This document shows, piece after piece, positions 1 through 8,323 of a DNA stretch of 64,000 nt. The stretch is taken from contig NZ_SKCI01000003.1 in NCBI RefSeq assembly GCF_005434965.1, positions 310,001-374,000 on the forward strand, read 5' to 3'. Made by a program: the position numbers and the translations under genes. The stretch comes from Marimonas lutisalis (lineage in GTDB: Bacteria > Pseudomonadota > Alphaproteobacteria > Rhodobacterales > Rhodobacteraceae). The notes under the pieces were generated by a model. The model worked only from the letters and a program-made list of their open reading frames with translations, did no database searches and was not told the DNA's origin. Each line of letters begins with the position of its first letter. Positions within the stretch are counted from its first letter, which is position 1.

Positions 1-1227
1 GCCGACCTCACCAGCCACGATACCTTCACCCGCGGCGCCCCACACAACACCTTCGCCCGGCTGCGCCGCGAAGATCCCCTGCACTGGACCCCCTATGCCA
101 ACGGCGAGGATTTCTGGTCGATCACCCGCCATGCCGATATCGCCGAGATGAACCGCGACACCGCAGTGTTCTCCTCGGCACGCGGCATCCGGATGGAGGA
201 CCAGACCTACGAGGAATACCTCGCCCGCCGCACCTTCCAGGAGACCGATCCGCCCGAACACATGATGACCCGGATCAAGGTGGCCAAGGCGTTCTCCAAA
301 CCGGTCGTGGCCCAGTTCGAGGATGATATCCGCAAATTGTGTGATGAAATCCTTGATCAGGCGCTCGCTCAGGAGAGTTTCGACGCCACCAAGGACATCG
401 CCCGCCAATTGCCCATGCGCATGCTGGGCCGTATCCTCGGCCTGCCCGACGAAGACCTGCCCTGGCTGGTCGAAAAGGGCGATGCGCTAATCGCCAACAC
501 CGATCCCGATTTCACCGATCACGTCCTCGACCAGATGACGACCGATGAATTCCGCATGATGCCCTTCAACTCGCCCGCCGGGGCCGAACTCTTCGTCTAC
601 GCCAAGAAACTGATGGCCGAGAAAGAAGCCGCCGGCGACACCTCGGGCGTGCTGCACATGATCCGCGAACCGGCCAAGGACGGCAGCGTGATCACTGAGG
701 AAGAATTTCGCAATTTCTTCTGCCTCCTCGTGGCCGCCGGCAACGACACCACCCGCTATTCCATCGCCGCGGGCATTCAGGCCATGTGCCACCAGCCCGA
801 GCTTCTGGAGCAGATGCAGGCGGGCGGTGACATCTGGGAAACCGCACCGGATGAAATCATCCGCTGGGCCACACCGGCGCTCTATTTCCGCCGTACCGCG
901 CTGCAGGACTATGAGGCGCATGGAAAAACCATCCGCGAAGGCGACAAGGTGCTGTTCTGGTGGTCCTCGGCCAACCGCGACGAGGAGGTATTCGACGATC
1001 CCTTCCGCGTCGATCTCTTCCGCAGCCCCAATCGCCATGTCAGCTTCGGCCAGGGCGGCCCGCATGTCTGCCTCGGCATGTGGCTGGCGCGGCTCGAGGT
1101 ACGCGTGCTCTTCCAGGAACTGGCCAAACGGCTCAAATCCATAGAAGCTGACGGCGATCACGAATTCCTCCGCTCGAATTTCGTGGGCGGGATCAAGAAA
1201 CTACCGGTGCGGATCAAGCGTGCCTGA
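1..1227 (+). CDS. Cytochrome P450 (5' end cut by window edge)
   Basis: This is a bacterial class I P450 monooxygenase, expected to be soluble and fed by a ferredoxin. The frame is open to base 1, so the gene starts outside the window; 408 residues are visible, and probably only a few are missing. The I-helix oxygen-binding stretch reads AAGNDTT, the K-helix ExxR is EIIR, and the heme loop is FGQGGPHVCLG with the cysteine ligand at codon 1069-1071. The gene is followed after 35 bp by a glutamine-synthetase-like ligase and then by a 2Fe-2S ferredoxin in the same direction, so an operon is likely and the ferredoxin is the probable electron donor. No ferredoxin reductase is visible. The substrate cannot be told from sequence; the ligase next door suggests an amine-containing compound, which is inference. 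Confidence 0.93.
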   Translation, partial: ADLTSHDTFTRGAPHNTFARLRREDPLHWTPYANGEDFWSITRHADIAEMNRDTAVFSSARGIRMEDQTYEEYLARRTFQETDPPEHMMTRIKVAKAFSKPVVAQFEDDIRKLCDEILDQALAQESFDATKDIARQLPMRMLGRILGLPDEDLPWLVEKGDALIANTDPDFTDHVLDQMTTDEFRMMPFNSPAGAELFVYAKKLMAEKEAAGDTSGVLHMIREPAKDGSVITEEEFRNFFCLLVAAGNDTTRYSIAAGIQAMCHQPELLEQMQAGGDIWETAPDEIIRWATPALYFRRTALQDYEAHGKTIREGDKVLFWWSSANRDEEVFDDPFRVDLFRSPNRHVSFGQGGPHVCLGMWLARLEVRVLFQELAKRLKSIEADGDHEFLRSNFVGGIKKLPVRIKRA

Positions 1228-1262
1228 GCCCGAAACGGGGCCGAAAAACAGGGAGAACCACA

Positions 1263-2552
1263 ATGCACGACCGCCTGCGCGCGATATTTTGCGACCACCT
1301 GTCGATCATCCGGGGCAAATACCTGCCCCACTCGAAGATCGCCGATTCCGAGACCCGCTTCTGCCGCTCCACCTTCGGCGTGCATTACGACAAGGACCTG
1401 CTCGATGCCCCCGGCGCGATGATGATGCAGGGCCTGCCCGACATGGAACTGCGCTGGCGCCATGACGAAATCCGCGACAGCTGGGACGACCACACCAAGA
1501 TCGTGATCGGCGATCTCTACGACGACGAAGGCGAACTGCTGCCGCTCTGCCCACGCGGCGCGCTGAAACGCACGGTGGCCGACTGGCAGGCGCGCGGCCT
1601 GAACCCCAAGGTCGGGATCGAGCTGGAATGCTTCGCCCTGATGGCCGATGACGAAGGCCGGCTTGTCCCCTACGACGCGCCCGGCGGCGTGGTCTACGGC
1701 ACCGGCCCTTTCACCGATCCGCTGCGCTTCAACGATGCGATCTGGGAAATGGCCGACAGGCTCGGATTTCGGCTCGACATGATCACGGCCGAATATGACA
1801 GCCCGCAATACGAATACACGCTCACCTTCGACGACGCGGTACAGGCAGTGGATGATATCGTCCTCTTCCGCCTGATGGCGCGTGAGATTGCGCTGGAACA
1901 CGGCGTGATCCTCACCTTCATGCCCAAACCGATCGCCGAGGCCGGCGGCTCAGGCATGCATATCAACTTCTCCTTCACCGACGAGTCCGGCGGCAACGCG
2001 CTTTCGTCGGGCCCGCGCGGCGGCCCCGAGCACATGAATGACCTGGCCAGGGGCTGCCTCGCCGGCCTCCTGCACCATCACAAGGGCCTCGCCGGCCTGA
2101 TCGCGCCGACCGCGAATTCCTACCAGCGGCTTCAGCCCGGTTCGCTCTCGGGCTTCTGGAAGAACTGGGGCGGCGACCACCGCAACGTCACCACCCGGAT
2201 CAGCTCCGAAGGCGGGCCCAAGGCCCGGCTGGAGCACCGGATGGCCGATGCCTCGTCAAACCCCTACACCGCCGTCGCCGCCGTGCTTCAGGCCGCGCGA
2301 CTGGGGGTCGAGAACGGCTATGAGCTGCCGCCGATGGAAACCGGCGACGGGTTCGAGAATACGGACGCCAAGGAAAGCACCGCGATCGACCTCAAGGGCG
2401 CGGTGGCCGACCTGCGCGCCGATACCGTGCTTACCCAGGCCGTGGGGCAGCTTCTTTGCGACAACCACGCCTTCATGAAGGAAAAGGAAGTGAAAAAGAC
2501 GAAAGACCTCGAAGGCGACGCGCTGCGCGACTTCTACGTCTATTTCGTCTGA
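1263..2552 (+). CDS. Glutamine-synthetase-like ligase (gamma-glutamylamide synthetase type)
   Basis: This 429-residue protein belongs to the GlnA superfamily. It carries the glutamate/metal motif GIELECF, the ammonia/ATP-site stretch MPKPIAEAGGSGMHINFSF, and the late motifs NSYQRL and LEHRMADASSNPY. It is shorter and more divergent than housekeeping GlnA and lacks an evident adenylylation-loop tyrosine context, which fits the branch that ligates glutamate to amines (PuuA, GmaS, IpuC, anilide synthases). The gene lies between a P450 and a ferredoxin with short gaps, so it is likely cotranscribed. A role in gamma-glutamylating an amine before or after P450 attack is inferred from context. An assimilatory glutamine synthetase role is unlikely but not excluded. 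Confidence 0.85.
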   Translation: MHDRLRAIFCDHLSIIRGKYLPHSKIADSETRFCRSTFGVHYDKDLLDAPGAMMMQGLPDMELRWRHDEIRDSWDDHTKIVIGDLYDDEGELLPLCPRGALKRTVADWQARGLNPKVGIELECFALMADDEGRLVPYDAPGGVVYGTGPFTDPLRFNDAIWEMADRLGFRLDMITAEYDSPQYEYTLTFDDAVQAVDDIVLFRLMAREIALEHGVILTFMPKPIAEAGGSGMHINFSFTDESGGNALSSGPRGGPEHMNDLARGCLAGLLHHHKGLAGLIAPTANSYQRLQPGSLSGFWKNWGGDHRNVTTRISSEGGPKARLEHRMADASSNPYTAVAAVLQAARLGVENGYELPPMETGDGFENTDAKESTAIDLKGAVADLRADTVLTQAVGQLLCDNHAFMKEKEVKKTKDLEGDALRDFYVYFV

Positions 2553-2567
2553 TCGAAAGGAAATCCG

Positions 2568-2882
2568 ATGAAAGTCACCTGGAAACTTCCCGATGGCAGT
2601 GAACGCACCGCCGACGTCGAAAATGGCACCTCGATGATGCAGGCCGCCGTCGACAACAACGTGCCCGGCATCATCGGCGAATGCGGCGGCACGCTCTCCT
2701 GCGCCACCTGCCACGTCTATGTCGATGACGCATGGCTGGACAAGACCGGCAGCGCGGACGATTTCGAAGACGCCATGCTCGACGTGGCCGAGGCCGAACG
2801 CCGCGACAGCTCGCGCCTTTCCTGCCAGATCGAGGCGTCCGACGATCTCGACGGCCTTGTCCTGATCGTGCCGCAGGCCTAG
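2568..2882 (+). CDS. 2Fe-2S ferredoxin (adrenodoxin/putidaredoxin type)
   Basis: This 104-residue acidic protein has the cluster-binding pattern ECGGTLSCATC (Cys-x5-Cys-x2-Cys), with the fourth cysteine in LSCQIE near residue 87. Length and motif spacing match the ferredoxins that pass single electrons to bacterial P450s. The gene starts 15 bp after the glutamine-synthetase-like gene and has a good ribosome binding site (GAAAGGAA). It very probably serves the P450 at the start of the operon. The reductase that would complete the chain is not encoded nearby. Its stop codon overlaps the stop of the converging hydrolase gene. Confidence 0.94.
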   Translation: MKVTWKLPDGSERTADVENGTSMMQAAVDNNVPGIIGECGGTLSCATCHVYVDDAWLDKTGSADDFEDAMLDVAEAERRDSSRLSCQIEASDDLDGLVLIVPQA

Positions 2883-3769
2883 GACGCCATCGCCTTCGCA
2901 TCCAGCACCGCCTGGGCCCACGCCTCGGGGCGCTCCTGCGGCAGGTTATGGCCCGCGTCTTCAAACACCCTGTGCTCATGCGGCCCGGTAAACCTGGCCG
3001 CGTGATGCGCGGTACCAAAGGACACGCCATCACTATCGCCATCAATGCTGATCGTGGGCACGGTGATCGGGGGCTGCTCTGCCAGCCGCGCCTCGATTGC
3101 CGCGCAATCCGGATCGCCCGGCACCAGCCCATAGCGGTGACGATAGGAATGGATCACCACCTCCACGAAGTCCGGATTATCGAAACTCTGCGCCGTGCGT
3201 TCGAAAACCTCCGGCGAAAAATCCCATTTGGGCGACCACATTCGCCACAAGAGGCGCGCCACCCCCTTGCGATCCTTCTCCAACCCGCGCCGCCCGCGCT
3301 CGGAATGGAAGTAATACTGATACCAAAACGCCGCCTCCTGTTCCGGCGGCGCCGGCTCTCCTGAATGCGCGATGTCCTGGATATTGTAGGCATTGCCGCT
3401 CACCAGCGCCTCAACCCGCCCGGGCCAAAGGGCCGCCACGATACAGGCCGCGCGCCCGCCCCAGTCATAACCGCCCAGCACGGCCCGCTCGAGTCCAAGT
3501 GCGTCCATCAGGGCCAGCATATCCGCCCCCAAGGCAGCCTGCTCGCCCGAGCGCGGCACCGCGTCGCTCAGAAAGCGGGTCGGCCCATATCCGCGCAGAT
3601 AGGGTACGATCACACGCGCGCCCGCCTCGGCCAATATCTCCGCGCTTTCGGCGTAAGTCTCGACATCATAGGGAAACCCATGCCCTAGAAGACACGGCCA
3701 GCCCGACTCAGCGCCGTAGGTTCGATAGGCCACCCTAAGCACCCCTGCCTCGATGAATTTCAGCGCCAT
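2879..3769 (-). CDS. Alpha/beta hydrolase, epoxide hydrolase-like
   Basis: This 296-residue cytoplasmic enzyme shows the alpha/beta hydrolase plan of soluble epoxide hydrolases and haloalkane dehalogenases. The oxyanion loop is HGFP (about residues 30-33), the nucleophile elbow is GGYDWGG with Asp102, and the catalytic histidine lies in AGHNLPQE near the C-terminus. An aspartate nucleophile followed by W argues for epoxide hydrolase rather than esterase. The ATG at 3769 was chosen because GGGAGG lies just upstream; a longer frame exists but has no start support. It converges on the P450 operon. The real substrate is unknown. Confidence 0.85.
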   Translation of the reverse strand: MALKFIEAGVLRVAYRTYGAESGWPCLLGHGFPYDVETYAESAEILAEAGARVIVPYLRGYGPTRFLSDAVPRSGEQAALGADMLALMDALGLERAVLGGYDWGGRAACIVAALWPGRVEALVSGNAYNIQDIAHSGEPAPPEQEAAFWYQYYFHSERGRRGLEKDRKGVARLLWRMWSPKWDFSPEVFERTAQSFDNPDFVEVVIHSYRHRYGLVPGDPDCAAIEARLAEQPPITVPTISIDGDSDGVSFGTAHHAARFTGPHEHRVFEDAGHNLPQERPEAWAQAVLDAKAMAS

Positions 3770-3953
3770 TTCACACCCTCCCGGCGATTTCCCTCCACCA
3801 TGCGGCCATTCCCTGCGCACCCGCAAGCCCTTCATCTGTCGGCGAATATCCGGTCAAGCGCGCGGGGCTGGCCCTGCAGCGTGCCCCAATCCATGCTCCC
3901 AAGAGCCCGCAAAACCGCGCTTTTCACTTTCCAGACCCGGGGCTTTCGTTTAG

Positions 3954-3979
3954 TTTTCCCGAAAACAACCTTCGGAAAA
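3954..3979. promoter_or_regulatory. Imperfect inverted repeat upstream of the DegT gene
   Basis: TTTTCCCGAA and TTCGGAAAA face each other across 7 bases, with one extra C in the left arm. The repeat sits 12-37 bp before the DegT start, where an operator would be expected. Nothing shows which regulator would bind. No clear -35/-10 pair was recognised. Confidence 0.3.
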
Positions 3980-3990
3980 GCCGAACAAAC

Positions 3991-5229
3991 ATGACGCATC
4001 ACTCGCAGGCCCCCACCCCCGCCGCCAATGTTTACGACGCCGAACCGATCCCGCCGGCCGCGCGGGACGAAATCGACAGGCTTCTGCAATCAGGCGACCT
4101 CTTCCGCTACACCGCGCCCGAAAACGCACCCGTCGCCCTGCTCGAACGCGAATTCGCCGAAATGATGGGCGTGAAATATGCGCTTGCAGTCTCGTCCTGC
4201 TCGGCGGCGCTCTTTCTCTCGCTCAAGGCGCTTGGCCTGCCGCGCGATGCCCGCGTGCTGATCCCCGGCTTCACCTTCGCCGCCGTGCCCTCCTCGGTCG
4301 TGCATGCCGATTGCGTGCCGGTGCTCTGCGAGGTGGGCGACAATTACCGCATCGACATCGATGATTTCACCGCCAGGCTCGACAGCGGCATTTCCGCCGT
4401 CATCATCAGCCACATGCGCGGCCACACCTCGGACATGGACGCGATCATGGCGCTTTGCGACGCGCGGGGCATCCCCGTGGTCGAGGACGCGGCCCATTCC
4501 CTCGGCACCGAATGGGCCGACCGCAAAATCGGCACCATTGGCCGGGTCGGCTGTTTTTCCTTCCAGTCCTACAAGCTGGTCAATGCCGGCGAGGGCGGCA
4601 TCCTGATCACCGACGATGCCGATCTCGTCGCCCGCGCGGTCATCATGTCCGGCGCCTATGAGCATAACTGGCAGAAACACCTCGCCCCCGGCGACAACTC
4701 GGCGGCGCTGGAACAGGGGTTTGCCCGCTGGCAGAACCGCCTGCCGCTCTACAATCTGCGCCTTTCGAACCTCGCCGCCGCGGTCATCCGCCCGCAACTG
4801 CCCGAGGTGCCCCGCCGTGTCCGCGACGGCCGCCGCAACCACGATTTCGTGGCAGAGCGCCTGAATGCCTCGCCCTGGCTGCACGTGCCATCCGCCCTGC
4901 CGCCCGAGGACCGCGCCCCGGATTCGATCCAGTTCAACCTCGTGAACATGGATGATGCCCAGGCCCGCGCCTTCGCAATCGCCGCCGCCGATCGCGGCGT
5001 CAAGGTGCAGATCTTCGGCCACTCCACCGACAACGCCCGCGCCTTCTGGAACTGGCAGTTCCTGCCCGGGTCCCGGCCCGATCTCCCGCAAACCCGCGCC
5101 ATGCTGATGCGCGCCTGCGATGCGCGCCTGCCTGCGCATCTCACCCTCGATCAATGCACCGCCATCGCCGATGCGCTGGTTCTTGCGGCCCATGACGTGA
5201 TCGGGCACGCTCAGGTCTACGGAACCTGA
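3991..5229 (+). CDS. DegT/DnrJ/EryC1/StrS-family PLP aminotransferase
   Basis: This 412-residue fold-type I PLP enzyme has family motifs including SSCSAALFLSLKALG near the N-terminus, EDAAHSLG (PLP-ring Asp) and SYKLVNAGEGG, whose lysine is the expected Schiff-base residue. Members usually aminate keto-sugars during nucleotide-sugar synthesis, but some act on other aldehydes or ketones. No nucleotide-sugar gene lies nearby; the neighbour is a class IV aminotransferase 15 bp downstream, so the pair is probably cotranscribed. The substrate is therefore open, and a non-sugar role deserves consideration. Confidence 0.88.
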   Translation: MTHHSQAPTPAANVYDAEPIPPAARDEIDRLLQSGDLFRYTAPENAPVALLEREFAEMMGVKYALAVSSCSAALFLSLKALGLPRDARVLIPGFTFAAVPSSVVHADCVPVLCEVGDNYRIDIDDFTARLDSGISAVIISHMRGHTSDMDAIMALCDARGIPVVEDAAHSLGTEWADRKIGTIGRVGCFSFQSYKLVNAGEGGILITDDADLVARAVIMSGAYEHNWQKHLAPGDNSAALEQGFARWQNRLPLYNLRLSNLAAAVIRPQLPEVPRRVRDGRRNHDFVAERLNASPWLHVPSALPPEDRAPDSIQFNLVNMDDAQARAFAIAAADRGVKVQIFGHSTDNARAFWNWQFLPGSRPDLPQTRAMLMRACDARLPAHLTLDQCTAIADALVLAAHDVIGHAQVYGT

Positions 5230-5244
5230 CGCAAGAGGCATGAC

Positions 5245-6147
5245 ATGGCGGATTTCTCCAAGGGCGCGGCCTGGATGGGCGGGGAAATCGTGCCCGTCGC
5301 CGAGGCGAAAATCTCGGTGCTCGACTGGGGCCTGACCCACTCGGACATCACCTATGACGTGGTGCCGGTCTGGGACGGCGCATTCTTTCGCCTCGATGAT
5401 TACCTTGCCCGCTTCCGCCAGTCGGTCGAGGCCCTGCGCCTGTCGATCCCGCAATCCGATGACGAGATCAAACAGATCCTGCGCGATATCGTCGCCAGAT
5501 CCGGCCTGCGCGACTCTTACGTTTCGATGACCGCCTCGCGCGGCGTGCCACTCATCCCCGGCTCCCGTGATCCGCGCGAATGCGGCAACCATTTCTATGC
5601 CTGGTGCATTCCTTACGTCCACGTCATCAAACCCGACGTGGCCGAACGCGGCTGCCACCTGTGGATCTCGAAATCCTCGCGTCGCATCCCCGAGGACAGC
5701 GTCAACCCGCGCGCAAAGAACTACCACTGGGGCGATTTCACCACCGGCCTGCTCGAGGCCAAGGATGCGGGCTTCGACACCACCGCCCTGCTCGATCACG
5801 CCGGCAACGTCACCGAAGGCCCCGGCTTCAACGTCTTTGCCGTGAAGGGCGATACTGTCGTCACCTCGGATCAAGGCGTGCTGCACGGCATCACCCGCCG
5901 CACCATGATCGAGATGTGCCAGGCCCGCGGCCTGAGCGTGGAAACCCGCCCCTTGCCGCTTTCCGAACTGCTCGAGGCGGATGAGGTCTTCCTGTCCTCG
6001 TCGGGCGGCGGCGCGATCCCGGTCGCCCGCGTCGATGATCGCGTGTTCGGGAACGAGGCCCCCGGCCCCGTCGCGCGCCAGCTGCGCGAGGATTATTTCG
6101 CCCTCCTGCGCGACCCGGCCTACCGAACCGAAATCGCCTATTCGTAA
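5245..6147 (+). CDS. Class IV aminotransferase, (R)-amine transaminase-like
   Basis: This 300-residue fold-type IV PLP enzyme is related to branched-chain and D-amino-acid aminotransferases. The catalytic lysine lies in PRAKNYHWGDF, and the glutamate binding the pyridine nitrogen is in NVTEGPGFNVF. Several stretches recall the (R)-selective amine transaminases of Arthrobacter and Aspergillus rather than IlvE or Dat: HSDITYDVVPVWDG, SSRRIPEDSVNPRAKN and GVLHGITRRT. That assignment is from memory of family sequences. The gene follows the DegT gene by 15 bp and its end overlaps the converging LysR gene by 10 bp. It could instead be a D-amino-acid transaminase. Confidence 0.87.
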   Translation: MADFSKGAAWMGGEIVPVAEAKISVLDWGLTHSDITYDVVPVWDGAFFRLDDYLARFRQSVEALRLSIPQSDDEIKQILRDIVARSGLRDSYVSMTASRGVPLIPGSRDPRECGNHFYAWCIPYVHVIKPDVAERGCHLWISKSSRRIPEDSVNPRAKNYHWGDFTTGLLEAKDAGFDTTALLDHAGNVTEGPGFNVFAVKGDTVVTSDQGVLHGITRRTMIEMCQARGLSVETRPLPLSELLEADEVFLSSSGGGAIPVARVDDRVFGNEAPGPVARQLREDYFALLRDPAYRTEIAYS

Positions 6148-7106
6148 AGTTTCAGCCGCTTTTTCAGAAAGGGATGCGCCGCGATCGCCGGCTCGACCAC
6201 CGTCTTGCGCAGGATGGGTTTCAGCGTCTCGGCCACCCGCGCCGGCATGTCCTGCAGAATCCCCTTGCGCGCGGTCAGGCTGATCGTGCGGCTCAGCGGC
6301 GCAAAGGGCAGGTCCATGATATCCAGCTGATCGGCAAAGCGCCGCGCCCGCATCAGCGCCAGTGGCGTCAGGATGGTCCAGCCCGCCCCCTGCCCGACCA
6401 GCGCCAGGATCGCGTGATAACTGTCCAGCTCGAACCGGTGCGCCATGGTCAGGTTCTGCCGCGCCAGGTGATCGGCGATCAGCCGGCCCATGTAGTGGCG
6501 CGACGTGTATTGCACCAGCGGCAGCGCCTTCAGCTGTTCCAGCACGTTGCCCGTTGGATCCACCACGCCGCGCGGCGCCGCCACCACAAACCCGTCTTCC
6601 AGAATCGGGTGGATCTCCATCCAGTCCGCAGCGGCGCCCAGTTCGGCCGCCACGATCACGTCAAGCGCGCGGGCATCCAGCTGGCCATAAAGGAAATGGC
6701 TCGCCCCCGTTTCCAGCAGGAACTGACACCCCGTCAACTCGCCCGCCATATGCGCCAGGAGCTGCGGCGTCACATCCGCCTCGAAATCCTCGATCACCCC
6801 CAGCCGGAACCGCGTCAGCAGGCTCAGGTCCTGCGCGGCCAACTCCGCCTTGGCCTGCGCCGCCTCGTCCAGGATGATCGTCGCCCGGCGCCGGAAAATC
6901 TCGCCCGCCGGCGTCAGGCGGACCGGGCGCTCGTTGCGCACCAGCAGCGGCACGCCCATGGCCGCTTCCAGGTTGGTCAGCTGTTGCGAAACCGCCGAGG
7001 GCGAAGCCCCCAACCGCCGCGCCGCAGCGGAAATCGAGCGTTCCTCGACCGTGGCGATAAACACCTCGATCCCCCACAAGGTGATCTTGCCGGGGCTGGA
7101 AACCAT
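6138..7106 (-). CDS. LysR-family transcriptional regulator
   Basis: This 322-residue protein has an N-terminal winged helix-turn-helix (SISAAARRLGASPSAVSQQL, about residues 24-43) followed by a long substrate-binding domain, the usual LysR plan. It starts 6 bp after the end of phaR on the same strand, so the two regulators may share a transcript. It converges on the class IV aminotransferase with a 10-bp overlap, so it may instead control the aminotransferase pair. No co-inducer can be predicted. A C-terminal extension runs to LKLYE. Confidence 0.92.
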   Translation of the reverse strand: MVSSPGKITLWGIEVFIATVEERSISAAARRLGASPSAVSQQLTNLEAAMGVPLLVRNERPVRLTPAGEIFRRRATIILDEAAQAKAELAAQDLSLLTRFRLGVIEDFEADVTPQLLAHMAGELTGCQFLLETGASHFLYGQLDARALDVIVAAELGAAADWMEIHPILEDGFVVAAPRGVVDPTGNVLEQLKALPLVQYTSRHYMGRLIADHLARQNLTMAHRFELDSYHAILALVGQGAGWTILTPLALMRARRFADQLDIMDLPFAPLSRTISLTARKGILQDMPARVAETLKPILRKTVVEPAIAAHPFLKKRLKLYE

Positions 7107-7112
7107 CGCGAT

Positions 7113-7673
7113 TTACTTGCCCAGCTTGGACAATTTCGCTTGCAGATCAGCAAGTTGCTGCTTGATCTCGTCCAGCTCTTCGCCGTCTTCTTCGGCCTCC
7201 GGCTTCTCGGGCGCCGGGCCGGTGCTGCCGGCATTGCCCCAGGCCGAGCTCATCGCCTTCATAAAGGCTTCCTGCTGGGCCTGCATCGCCTCGAACCCCG
7301 GCATCTTGGCCATCGGGTTCATGGTGCCCAGGTTTTCCATCATCTTCGACTGGCCATCGCGCAGCATCTCGAAACTGGCCTGCAGGAACTGCGGCACGAC
7401 GCTGGTGGCCTGGGTAGTGTAACTGCGCACCAGGTCGTTCAGCACCGAAATTGGCAGCACGTTCTCGCCCCGGCTTTCATGCTCGGCGATGATCTGCAGC
7501 AGGTATTGCCGGGTCAGGTCGTCCCCGGTCTTCAGATCGATAATCTGCACCTCGCGCCCATCCCGAATGAACCCCGCGATGTCTTCCAGCGTCACGTAAT
7601 CACTGGTCTCGGTATTATACAGCCTGCGGCTGGCGTAACGCTTGATGAGAAGCGGTTTATCACTGTCGGCCAA
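7113..7673 (-). CDS. phaR: Polyhydroxyalkanoate synthesis repressor PhaR
   Basis: PhaR represses phasin and other PHA genes and leaves DNA when it binds PHA granules. This 186-residue protein has the N-terminal DNA-binding domain seen in the family (IKRYASRRLYNTETSDYVTL) and the accumulation-regulator region FLQASFEMLRDGQ. The C-terminus is rich in Glu, Gln and Leu and could form a coiled coil. The start is TTG at 7673, supported by GGAGGAG 7-8 bases upstream and by the family N-terminus. A CTGC-N3-GCAG site lies 28-38 bp upstream, suggesting self-repression. phaP and phaC lie upstream on the same strand; a LysR gene follows. Confidence 0.95.
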   Translation of the reverse strand: MADSDKPLLIKRYASRRLYNTETSDYVTLEDIAGFIRDGREVQIIDLKTGDDLTRQYLLQIIAEHESRGENVLPISVLNDLVRSYTTQATSVVPQFLQASFEMLRDGQSKMMENLGTMNPMAKMPGFEAMQAQQEAFMKAMSSAWGNAGSTGPAPEKPEAEEDGEELDEIKQQLADLQAKLSKLGK

Positions 7674-7700
7674 GGGTTTCTCCTCCCCATGAACTGCGCG

Positions 7701-7711
7701 CTGCAGCGCAG
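7701..7711. promoter_or_regulatory. Probable PhaR operator upstream of phaR
   Basis: CTGCAGCGCAG fits the CTGC-N3-4-GCAG sequence reported for PhaR of Rhodobacter sphaeroides. It lies inside the longer TGC-rich stretch CTGCGCGCTGCAGCGCAG and 28 bp from the TTG start of phaR. Autoregulation is inferred. Confidence 0.6.
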
Positions 7712-7736
7712 CTTACGCGAGCGCAGAAAAAAAGGA

Positions 7737-7762
7737 AAGGGCGAGCCATCCGGCTCGCCCTT
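7737..7762 (-). terminator. Rho-independent terminator after phaP
   Basis: A perfect 11-bp stem (AAGGGCGAGCC with GGCTCGCCCTT, loop of 4) is followed on the minus strand by TCC and then seven T. It lies about 60 bp after the phaP stop and before phaR, so phasin message should end here and phaR needs its own promoter. Confidence 0.85.
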
Positions 7763-7822
7763 CACAGGTTGCACCCCTAAAGATTGGGAGGAGAGGGAGA
7801 TAGGGGCGCTAAGCTGTTTGCC

Positions 7823-8266
7823 TTACTTGGCCGAAGCTTTCTTCGCGGCCGAGGTCACCTCGTCGGTGGCCTTTTTCATGGCGGCGGTTGCTTCTTCGGT
7901 CACGTCCTTGCCAGCCGCCATCAGCAGCTCGACGGTGTCCATCTGAACTTTCTTGGCGATCTCGGCGAAGGCGGCCATGTGTTCGGCAGCCGATTCAGCG
8001 CTGGCCGATGCGAAATCGGTCATGGCTTTGGCATAGTCGGCCGGCTCTTTGCGGGCTTTCGACATGTCTGCCAGCTTGTCCAGGGTTTCCTTGGTCCACT
8101 TGCTCGAGATCTCGCTCGATTTCTCGGCGGCTTGCAGGGCGACGCCCGACAGTTTCTCGTTCAGGGTTGCCTGGGTTTTGAAGGCATCTTCAAAGGCTTT
8201 GGTGTCGACGGGGAATGCGCCCATCATGTCTTTGAAGACGGCGGTGAAATCTTGGGTCTTGGCCAT
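7823..8266 (-). CDS. phaP: Phasin (PHA granule coat protein)
   Basis: This 147-residue, Ala/Lys/Glu-rich, almost wholly helical protein has the phasin_2-type layout: an N-terminal FKDMMGAFPVD segment, then amphipathic helices with repeated heptad-like Ala/Leu spacing, and a lysine-rich tail ending KKASAK. Phasins coat polyhydroxybutyrate granules and limit coalescence. ATG at 8266 was chosen because it matches the family N-terminus and has AGAGGA upstream. A strong promoter flanked by two PhaR operators precedes it, and a strong terminator follows, so it is a monocistronic, PhaR-controlled gene. Confidence 0.92.
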   Translation of the reverse strand: MAKTQDFTAVFKDMMGAFPVDTKAFEDAFKTQATLNEKLSGVALQAAEKSSEISSKWTKETLDKLADMSKARKEPADYAKAMTDFASASAESAAEHMAAFAEIAKKVQMDTVELLMAAGKDVTEEATAAMKKATDEVTSAAKKASAK

Positions 8267-8323
8267 TGGTCTGGTCCTCTGCAACTGCTTGCGGGAACAT
8301 CCCGCGTTTCTGCGTCTGCAAAG

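Noticed and set aside
4090-5886. Very long open frame antisense to the two aminotransferase genes
   Set aside because: High-GC shadow of real genes; no start signal, no family motif, and the plus-strand genes have clear PLP motifs.
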